NCBI GenBank assembly: GCA_022820805.1
Contig: JAJEEV010000053.1
Coordinates: forward strand, 1 to 64,000
Source of the DNA: Acidimicrobiia bacterium
GTDB lineage: Bacteria > Actinomycetota > Acidimicrobiia > Acidimicrobiales > Aldehydirespiratoraceae
Direction: 5' to 3'
Length of the DNA: 64,000 bases
A model generated the notes under the pieces. That model was not told the origin of the DNA. It made no database searches and saw only the letters and a list, made by a program, of their open reading frames with translations. Made by a program: the position numbers and the translations under genes. The stretch's first letter is position 1. Each line of letters starts with the position of its first letter. Below, piece by piece: positions 56,844 through 64,000 of the stretch.

Positions 56844-59309
56844 GTGACGCAAGAGGCGCGGTGCGTGATCATCGGGGGCGGGGCCATGGGAGTGGGCCTG
56901 CTGTACTACCTGGCCCAGGAGGGGTGGACCGACACCATCCTGCTGGAGAAGGGCGAGCTGACCTCGGGATCGACCTGGCACGCGGCCGGGCTGATCCCCA
57001 ACTTCATCGGCGATCTCAACATGGCCAAGGTCCACGAGGAGGCGGTGGCCCTCTACCCCCGCCTGGAGGCCGAGACCGGGCTGTCGGCCGGCTGGCACGG
57101 CTGCGGCGCGATCAGGCTGGCCCGCACCGACGACGAGGTCGACTGGCACCGCTACGTGCACGCCATGCTCACCCAGTTCGGCATCGAGTCGCACCTGATC
57201 GGCCCCTCCGAGATCCGCGAGCGCCACCCGCTGCTGGAGGACCTCAGCGACGTGCAGTTCGGGTTCTACACCCCCAATGACGGCTGGACCGACCCGTCGG
57301 GATGCACCAACGCCATGGCCCGGGGGGCCCGCAACCTCGGTTGCGAGATCCGCCGCCACACCATGGTCACCGACATGAACCACCTGCCCGACGGGCGCTG
57401 GGAGATCATCGCCACACCCGGCGGCATGCACGGCAAGGGCGCTGACGACAGCTACCGGATCGTGTGCGAGCACGTCGTGAACGCGGCAGGCCACTACGCG
57501 CCCCAGCTCGGGGCCATGGTCTGTCTCGACGTGCCGATCGTGTCGGTCATCCACCAGTACCTGGTCACCGAGCCCCTGCCGGCCATGATCGACCTCGGCT
57601 TCGAGCCGCCGGTGACCCGCGACCCGCGGGCGTCGTGCTACTACCGCCGCGAGATCGACGGACTGCTCGTCGGGCCCTACGAGATGTCGGACTCCAGGGT
57701 GTACGGGGTCGAGGGCATCGACTGGGCCCACGACTTCCACCTCACCGGCGAGAACGTCGACGTGCTCGAGGAGTGCCTCGAGTACACGGCCATGCGCATC
57801 CCGACCTTCGCCGAGGCCGGCATCAAGCAGATCGTCTCCGGTCCCATAACCCACACACCCGACTCCGGCTACCTGATGGGCCCGGCGCCGGGGCTGCGCA
57901 ACTACTGGCACTGCAACGGCGCCTCCATCGGCATCACCCAGGGTCCGGGAGCGGGCAAGTACCTGGCCCAGTGGATGGTCCACGGCCAGACCGAGATCAA
58001 CGTGCGGGGCATGGACCCCCGCCGCTTCGGCGACCACACCGGGCCCCGCTCGACCTTCGCCATCGCCAAGGCCGAAGACGAGTACCACGAGATGTACCAG
58101 GTGCGGCTGCCCGGCGAGTTCCGGGCCGCGGGCCGCCCCCAGAAGACCAACCCCATCTACGACCGCCTCGACCGGCTGGGAGCCCAATGGCAGGAGGTGT
58201 ACGGCTGGGAGCGGCCCCAGTACTACTCGCCCGACGGGACCGGCGAGCGGCACTCGTTCCGCCGCTCCAACGCGTTCGATCCGGTCGGGGACGAGGTGCG
58301 GGGCGTGCGCCAGCGGGTCGGCATCGCCGACATCACCGCGTTCGCCTCCTTCGAGGTGGTCGGGGCCGATGCGGCCGCCCTGCTCGACCGCCTGTCCGCC
58401 AACCGGCTGCCGGCCCGCGACGGCGGCATCCGGCTGACGCACATGCTGACCGACCTCGGCGGCATCGAGTGCGAGATGACCATCGCCCGCCTGGCGCCCG
58501 ACCGCTTCTACCTGACGTCGGCCATCATGGGCCAGAGCCACGACCTCGACTGGCTGGTCCAGAACGTCGCCGCCGGTGAGGACGTGACCGTCTCCGACGT
58601 CACCGACTCCACCGGCATCCTGGCCGTGACCGGCCCCCGGGCCCGCGACGTGCTGGCCCCGCTCACGGGCGCCGACCTGAGCAACGAGGCATTCCGGTGG
58701 TTGACCGCGGCCGAGATCGAGGTCGCGGGCGTGCCGTGTGTGGCCCTGCGGGTGTCGTACGTGGGCGAGCTGGGCTGGGAGCTGCACTGCGGTATGGACC
58801 GCCTGGTCGAGCTGTACGACGCGGTGGTGGCCGCCGGCGAGACCCACGGCATGGTCCACTTCGGCAGCTACGCCATGAACGTCATGCGCATCGAGAAGGC
58901 CTACAAGGCCTGGGGCTCGGAGCTCACCACCGAGATCACCCCGATCGAGGCCCGCCTGGAGCGCTTCGTGGACCTCAGCCGGCCCTTCGTCGGCCGCGAC
59001 GCCACCGTGGCCCGGCGCGACCAGCCCGAGCCGCTGTCGATGGTGCTGGTGTACTGCGAGGTGGACGCCACCGACAACGACGTGCGGGGCAATGAGCCCG
59101 CCTTCGACGGCGACGGCAACGTGATGGGCATCGCCACCAGCGGCACCTGGGGCCACACCGTCGGCCGCAGCCTGGCCTTCGTGTACGTGGCGCCGGAGTT
59201 CGAAGCACCGGGCTCGACCTTCGAGCTCGACCTGCTGGGGGACCGCCGCACGGCCACGGTGCTGGCCGATCCGGCCTACGATCCGGCCAACACGGCCCCC
59301 CGAGCCTGA
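56844..59309 (+). CDS. Dimethylglycine/sarcosine dehydrogenase-like FAD-GcvT fusion (2)
   Basis: CVIIGGGAMGVGLLYYLAQEGWTDTILLEKGELTSGSTWHAAGLIPNF; GcvT-like C-terminus RVSYVGELGWELHCGMD. Confidence 0.9.
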   Translation: MTQEARCVIIGGGAMGVGLLYYLAQEGWTDTILLEKGELTSGSTWHAAGLIPNFIGDLNMAKVHEEAVALYPRLEAETGLSAGWHGCGAIRLARTDDEVDWHRYVHAMLTQFGIESHLIGPSEIRERHPLLEDLSDVQFGFYTPNDGWTDPSGCTNAMARGARNLGCEIRRHTMVTDMNHLPDGRWEIIATPGGMHGKGADDSYRIVCEHVVNAAGHYAPQLGAMVCLDVPIVSVIHQYLVTEPLPAMIDLGFEPPVTRDPRASCYYRREIDGLLVGPYEMSDSRVYGVEGIDWAHDFHLTGENVDVLEECLEYTAMRIPTFAEAGIKQIVSGPITHTPDSGYLMGPAPGLRNYWHCNGASIGITQGPGAGKYLAQWMVHGQTEINVRGMDPRRFGDHTGPRSTFAIAKAEDEYHEMYQVRLPGEFRAAGRPQKTNPIYDRLDRLGAQWQEVYGWERPQYYSPDGTGERHSFRRSNAFDPVGDEVRGVRQRVGIADITAFASFEVVGADAAALLDRLSANRLPARDGGIRLTHMLTDLGGIECEMTIARLAPDRFYLTSAIMGQSHDLDWLVQNVAAGEDVTVSDVTDSTGILAVTGPRARDVLAPLTGADLSNEAFRWLTAAEIEVAGVPCVALRVSYVGELGWELHCGMDRLVELYDAVVAAGETHGMVHFGSYAMNVMRIEKAYKAWGSELTTEITPIEARLERFVDLSRPFVGRDATVARRDQPEPLSMVLVYCEVDATDNDVRGNEPAFDGDGNVMGIATSGTWGHTVGRSLAFVYVAPEFEAPGSTFELDLLGDRRTATVLADPAYDPANTAPRA

Positions 59310-59316
59310 ACAGGAG

Positions 59317-60870
59317 GTGACGCCGGTGCCCGCAGAGTCAGGTGGTCGCCGTCGAAGCGGAGGCCGGGCCGGAAGGATCGCGGCCCGCCAGGCGCCGCTG
59401 GAGGTCGATGTCCGGCCGGTGCGGCCCGGCATGCCGGGCGGCAAGTACGCGCCGCTGAGCGAAGCCGACATGCAGCAGGTCTACGACACCGCACTCGGCC
59501 TGCTCGAGGACATCGGCATGGGATCGCCGATCGAGGAGTTCGTCGACGTGGTGACGGCCGCCGGCGGCCACGTCGACGAAGCTGAGCGCCTGCACTACCC
59601 GAGGGGCGTGGTGGAGGGCGCCATCGCCGCCGCGGCCAAGGAATGGGTCTGGCACGGCTTCGACGACGACCGGTCGATCACCGTGGGCGGCGACCGGGTC
59701 CACTTCGGCACCGCCGGCGCCGCGGTCCTCATGTACGACCACGAGACGGCGGTGTTCCGCCCCTCCACCGCCGTCGATGTGTACGACTGCGCCCGGCTGG
59801 TGGACACGCTCGACAACATCCACTTCTTCGTGCGCACGGTGGTCGCCCGCGACCTGGAGGACGCCCGGCTGCTCGACCTCAACACCGCCTACGCGGCCAT
59901 GGCCGGCACCACCAAGCCCATCGGGTCGTCGTGGTTCGAGAAGGAGCACGTCTACGAGACGGTCGACATGTTCGACACGGCCCTCGGCGGCCCCGGCGAG
60001 TTCCGCAAGCGGCCCTTCGTGGCGGCCAACAACACCTTCGTGGTGCCGCCGCTGCGCTTCGCGGAGGAGTCGGCGAGGTGCATGGTGGCCCAGGTAGAGA
60101 GGGGCATGCCCATCAACCTGCTGTCGGCCGGCCAGGCTGGAGCCACCTCCCCCGCGGCACTGGCCGGTTCGCTGGCCCAGGCCCTGGCCGAGTGCCTGGC
60201 CGCGCTGACGGGAGTGAACCTGCTGAGCCCGGGCCATCCGTGCGTGATGGGCATGTGGCCGTTCGTGTCGGACCTGCGCACCGGAGCCATGAGCGGCGGG
60301 TCGGGGGAGGAGGGCGTCCTGAACGCGGCCGCCGCCCAGCTGCTCAACTGGATAGGCCTGCCGTCGGGAGTGGCTGCTGGGATGGCCGACTCGAAGATCC
60401 CCGACAACCAGGCCGGCTACGAGAAGGGCGTCAACGTCACCCTGGCCGGCCAGGCCGGCGCCAACCTGGTGTACGAGTCGGCCGGGATGCTGGCCAGCAT
60501 CCTGAGCTGCTCTTTGGAGGCGCTGGTGATCGACAACGACATGCTCGGGTCGATCAATCGCACCGTGCGGGGCATCGAGGTCAACGAGGAGACCCTCTCG
60601 GCCCGGCTCATCGCGGAGGTGATCGACGGTCCCGGCCACTTCCTGGGCTCGCCCCAGACTCTGGAGCTGATGCAGCGCGAGTACGTCTACCCGGAGATCG
60701 GCGACCGTGACACGCCCGACAACTGGCTCGACGCCGGCGGCAAGGACGCCCGGGACCGGGCCCACGAGCACGTGAAGCGGGTGCTGGCCGAGCACCGGCC
60801 GGGCCACATCCCCGGCGATGTCGACGCCCGCATCCGGGCTGCCTTCCCGATCGAGCTGCCCCCGCTCTAG
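59317..60870 (+). CDS. Trimethylamine methyltransferase family (MttB-like), non-pyrrolysine
   Basis: APLSEADMQQVYDTALGLLEDIGMGSPIEEFVDVVTAAGGHVD; 517-aa frame without an internal amber codon. Confidence 0.88.
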   Translation: MTPVPAESGGRRRSGGRAGRIAARQAPLEVDVRPVRPGMPGGKYAPLSEADMQQVYDTALGLLEDIGMGSPIEEFVDVVTAAGGHVDEAERLHYPRGVVEGAIAAAAKEWVWHGFDDDRSITVGGDRVHFGTAGAAVLMYDHETAVFRPSTAVDVYDCARLVDTLDNIHFFVRTVVARDLEDARLLDLNTAYAAMAGTTKPIGSSWFEKEHVYETVDMFDTALGGPGEFRKRPFVAANNTFVVPPLRFAEESARCMVAQVERGMPINLLSAGQAGATSPAALAGSLAQALAECLAALTGVNLLSPGHPCVMGMWPFVSDLRTGAMSGGSGEEGVLNAAAAQLLNWIGLPSGVAAGMADSKIPDNQAGYEKGVNVTLAGQAGANLVYESAGMLASILSCSLEALVIDNDMLGSINRTVRGIEVNEETLSARLIAEVIDGPGHFLGSPQTLELMQREYVYPEIGDRDTPDNWLDAGGKDARDRAHEHVKRVLAEHRPGHIPGDVDARIRAAFPIELPPL

Positions 60871-60902
60871 GCTCGGCCCGCAAGTTCCAACAAGGAGGCA
60901 CT

Positions 60903-61100
60903 ATGAGGGTCCGCGTGGATCAGGAGGCCTGCCAGGGCCACAACCGCTGCTACATGCTGGCGCCCGAGCTCTTCGATGTGGACGACGAGGGCACCGCCTT
61001 CGAGATCGGCGACGGCCAGGTGCCCCCCGAGCTGGAGGACAAGGCCCGGCTGGCCTACGACAACTGCCCCGAGTACGCCGTGGAGATCATCGAGGACTGA
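60903..61100 (+). CDS. Small ferredoxin with CxxHxxC cluster motif
   Basis: VDQEACQGHNRCYMLAPELFDVDDEG...AYDNCPEYAVEI; AAGGAGG SD. Confidence 0.88.
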   Translation: MRVRVDQEACQGHNRCYMLAPELFDVDDEGTAFEIGDGQVPPELEDKARLAYDNCPEYAVEIIED

Positions 61101-61196
61101 TCGCGCCTCCGCCTTGGCGTTAGCCGTGGGCGGTGCGCCCGGTTAGGGTCGGCGTCCCTTGCGTGCGCAGGTCCATTAGAGGGAGGGTCATCCAGC

Positions 61197-63239
61197 GTGT
61201 CGTCGCCAACCATCAGAAACGTCGTCCTCGTCGGCCACAACGGCAACGGCAAGACCACCCTGGCCGAGGCGATGCTGTACCGGGCCGGCGTGGTGGGCCG
61301 CATGGGCCGTGTCGACGACGGCACCGCCCAGTGCGACCACGACCCCGAGGAGAGGGCCCGGCACCAGAGCCTGAGCCTGTCGCTGGCGTCCTTCGAATGG
61401 CGCGACCACAAGATCAACATCATCGACACGCCGGGCTACACCGACTTCGTGGGCGAGGCCGTCAACGGCATGCACGCCGCGGACCTGGCCGTGTTCGTCG
61501 TGGACGGCGTGTCGGGGGTCCAGGCCCAGGACCAGGTCATGTGGCGCCACGCCGAGCGGCTGGGCCTGCCTCGCATGGTGTTCGTCAACGGCCTCGACCG
61601 GGAGCGCTCGTCGTTCCAGCGCACCCTCGACGACCTGCAGTCGCATTTCGGCGCCCATGTGGAGGCGGTGCAGCTCCCGCTGGGCGCGGAGGCCTCCTTC
61701 CACGGCATCGCCGACCTCGTGGGCGACGGCGCTCTCGACTACAGCAGCGGGCAGTCGGCGGCTGCCGCCGTGCCCGACGAGCTCGCCGGAGACGCGTCCG
61801 ACGGCCATATCCAGCTGGTCGAGGGGGTGGTCGAGGGCGACGACGAGCTTCTGGAGCAGTATCTCGAGGGCGTGGAGCCCACCGAGGAGCAGCTCGAGCG
61901 CCTGATCCACGATGCCGTCGACCATCGGGGCGTGTTCCCGGTGCTGTGCGGCTCGGCGGCCAAGCCGATCGGCGTGGACCGCCTGCTCGACTTCATCTGC
62001 CGGGTGGGCCCGGCGCCGGCCGAGAGGGGCCCGGTGGACGGGACCCGCCGAGGCGAGCCGGTCGAGGTGGCCATCGATGCGGCCGGGTCCCCGGTGGCTG
62101 TGGTGTTCAAGACCAGGGTCGACGACTTCCTGGGCCAGATCTCGTTCATGAAGGTGGTGGCGGGCACCATCCGGTCCAACGACACCCTGGTGAACAGCCG
62201 CACCGGCGACAAGGAGCGACTCCACAACCTCATGACGTTCACCGGTGCCGAGCACCACGCGGTGGACCGGGCGGTGGCCGGCGACCTTGTGGCCGCAACG
62301 AAGCTCGGCGACGTGCGCACCGGCGACACGCTGGCCGACGACAACGCGCTCAGGGTGCCCATCACCCCGCCGCCCACACCGGTCTACGGCGTGGCCATCC
62401 ACGCCTCGGCTCCCGCCCAGGAGGACAAGCTGGCCTCCGCGCTGCGACGCTTCGCCACCGAGGATCCCAGCCTCGTGATCCGCCAGGACCCCACCACCCG
62501 TCAGACCGTGCTGTCGGGTGCCGGCGAGGCCCACATCCGGGTGGTGCGGGCCCGCCTCGACCGCATGGGCATCGACTTCGAGATCGAGGACATGAGGATC
62601 GCGTACCTGGAGACGCTGCCCCGACCGGCCGACGTGGAGGCCAAGCACAAGAAGCAGAGCGGCGGTCACGGGCAGTTCGCGGTGGCCATGGTGCGGTTCG
62701 AGCCCACCGCGCGCGGCACCGGCTACGAGTTCGACAGCGAGGTGACCGGCGGCGCCATCCCCCGGGGCCTGATCCCCGCGGTGGGAGCGGGTATAGAGGA
62801 GGCCATGGCCAACGGCGGCAGGCACGGATTCCCGATGGTGGACCTGCGGGCGGTGTGCTACGACGGCAAGCACCATTCGGTGGACTCCTCGGAGATGAGC
62901 TTCAAGATCGCCGGTTCCCTGGCCCTGAAGCAGGCGGTGGAGCAGGTCGGGAGCGCCGTGCTGGAGCCGGTCAGCGAGGTCCACGTCGAAGTTCCCGACA
63001 CCTACCAGGGCGACGTGCTCGGCGACTTGAACTCGCGGCGCGGCCAGGTGTTCGGGACCGAGCCCGGCTCAGCTGCGGGCACGAGCGTCATACACGCCCA
63101 TGTGCCCACGTCGGAGATCCTCAGCTACGTGATCGATCTGCGGTCGATGACCGGCGGGACCGGCACGTTCAGCGCCGAGCATCACGACTACCAGCCGCTG
63201 CCCCACGCCCTGCTGGCCAGGGTCATCACCGACGACTGA
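61197..63239 (+). CDS. Elongation factor G-like GTPase (FusA2-type)
   Basis: GHNGNGKTTLAEAML, INIIDTPGYTDFVGEAVNGM, EF-G domains IV/V HKKQSGGHGQFAVAMVRFEP; atypical NGLD in place of NKxD. Confidence 0.9.
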   Translation: MSSPTIRNVVLVGHNGNGKTTLAEAMLYRAGVVGRMGRVDDGTAQCDHDPEERARHQSLSLSLASFEWRDHKINIIDTPGYTDFVGEAVNGMHAADLAVFVVDGVSGVQAQDQVMWRHAERLGLPRMVFVNGLDRERSSFQRTLDDLQSHFGAHVEAVQLPLGAEASFHGIADLVGDGALDYSSGQSAAAAVPDELAGDASDGHIQLVEGVVEGDDELLEQYLEGVEPTEEQLERLIHDAVDHRGVFPVLCGSAAKPIGVDRLLDFICRVGPAPAERGPVDGTRRGEPVEVAIDAAGSPVAVVFKTRVDDFLGQISFMKVVAGTIRSNDTLVNSRTGDKERLHNLMTFTGAEHHAVDRAVAGDLVAATKLGDVRTGDTLADDNALRVPITPPPTPVYGVAIHASAPAQEDKLASALRRFATEDPSLVIRQDPTTRQTVLSGAGEAHIRVVRARLDRMGIDFEIEDMRIAYLETLPRPADVEAKHKKQSGGHGQFAVAMVRFEPTARGTGYEFDSEVTGGAIPRGLIPAVGAGIEEAMANGGRHGFPMVDLRAVCYDGKHHSVDSSEMSFKIAGSLALKQAVEQVGSAVLEPVSEVHVEVPDTYQGDVLGDLNSRRGQVFGTEPGSAAGTSVIHAHVPTSEILSYVIDLRSMTGGTGTFSAEHHDYQPLPHALLARVITDD

Positions 63240-63268
63240 GGCTCGCAGACGCAAGCGTCCGGGTCTAG

Positions 63269-63343
63269 CGCGCTCGAAGGGACTCGAACCCCCAACCTTC
63301 TGATCCGTAGTCAGATGCTCTATCCAAATTGAGCTACGAGCGC
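63269..63343 (-). tRNA. tRNA-Arg (ACG anticodon)
   Basis: Minus-strand cloverleaf GCGCTCG TA GCTCAATTTGGATAGAGC A TCTGA CTACGGA TCAGA ... GGTTCGAGTCC ... CGAGCGC; anticodon loop CTACGGA. Confidence 0.92.
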
Positions 63344-63381
63344 TGGGGGAGCGTCAGTGTACGCCCCGGCAGGCTCGGGGG

Positions 63382-63987
63382 CTACGGCCCCCGATGGCCG
63401 GCCGCGATGGCTTCCCGCTCGGACCGGCTGGGGGAGCGGCCCAGGAAGATCTCGAAGTACGCCGCGGAGGATTCGCCGATGCCCCCGGCCGGCGCGTCGG
63501 TGCCGTCGTACCACCCCATCTGCATGCGGTAGAGGGTGCGGGCTCGATGCAGCGTCATTTCCGGGCTGTGGCCTTCGGGTTCGACCATCGTCGCGAGGGC
63601 GGCCACCCGCCGCTCGTCGGCCGCCCTGACCCTCGCGAGCACTTCCTTGTCGCTGCGGCCCCACTCCCTCACGGCCGCGTCGAGGCGCGGATCGAAGTCC
63701 GACCAGCCGAGCCAGAGACGGGACAGGGCGATGTACCTCTCGATGAGCGACCCCGGAACGGTGGCCGCCTCCACGATGGCCTCGGTGTTCTTGCCCTCCC
63801 AGGCGGCCAGCAGTTGACTGAGCAGCTCCTTGCGGCCGCTGAAGTGCCAGTAGAAGCTGCCCCTCGTCACGCCCAGCCGTGTGGAGATCGGCAGGATCTT
63901 GACGCCGGCGATGCCGCTCTCGACGAGGACTCGACACCGGAGATCGCCGGTCGACTCGACATCAGCTCCCACACGGTGCTGAACCAC
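63382..63987 (-). CDS. TetR family transcriptional regulator
   Basis: STRLGVTRGSFYWHFSGRKELLSQLLAAWE; helical C-terminal domain; gene near the window edge. Confidence 0.85.
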   Translation of the reverse strand: MVQHRVGADVESTGDLRCRVLVESGIAGVKILPISTRLGVTRGSFYWHFSGRKELLSQLLAAWEGKNTEAIVEAATVPGSLIERYIALSRLWLGWSDFDPRLDAAVREWGRSDKEVLARVRAADERRVAALATMVEPEGHSPEMTLHRARTLYRMQMGWYDGTDAPAGGIGESSAAYFEIFLGRSPSRSEREAIAAGHRGP

Positions 63988-64000
63988 ATCCGCAATTTCC

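Noticed and set aside
56748-59471. 907-aa minus-strand ORF antisense to the second DMGDH-like gene
   Set aside because: Artefact of GC3 bias; no family features.
59317-60870. Pyrrolysine-containing MttB
   Set aside because: The frame runs uninterrupted through its full length with no in-frame TAG before the terminal stop, and no pyl genes are in the window.
1-64000. CRISPR array or cas genes
   Set aside because: No regularly spaced direct repeats and no Cas-like ORFs seen; the dispersed repeat copies are far apart, except one adjacent truncated pair.

Overview
High-GC actinobacterial-type chromosomal segment (gene content suggests a marine or host-associated Acidimicrobiia-like lineage; this is inference). 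Housekeeping blocks (pgi; a hemACDBL-type C5 heme operon with proC and a DUF62 gene; an EF-G-like GTPase; tRNA-Arg) frame catabolic and accessory loci. From left to right: (1) the end of a TauC/SsuC-type ABC permease, a phosphotransacetylase, a TetR regulator and a cytoplasmic molybdoenzyme with a fused FeS-NrfD/DmsC subunit, readable as sulfonate carbon plus sulfite handling; (2) a heterotetrameric sarcosine oxidase-like operon soxBDAG with a LysR-divergent promoter; (3) a tightly coupled three-gene cassette DUF6361-like / PLD-like / SNF2-like helicase, a candidate anti-phage system; (4) an AlkB-type monooxygenase that runs, across a +1 frameshift, into a degenerate GlnE-like nucleotidyltransferase; (5) an NHLP/YcaO RiPP cluster whose precursor appears to end in a five-residue core LSCCL; (6) a quaternary/methylated amine locus (thioesterase, GlnT/GmaS-like ligase, GlxBCD/MgsABC, two DMGDH-like fusions, non-Pyl MttB, CxxHxxC ferredoxin). 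A dispersed repeat of about 136-139 bp occurs in at least five full or partial copies, in both orientations. All functional calls come from reading motifs by eye; no searches were run.
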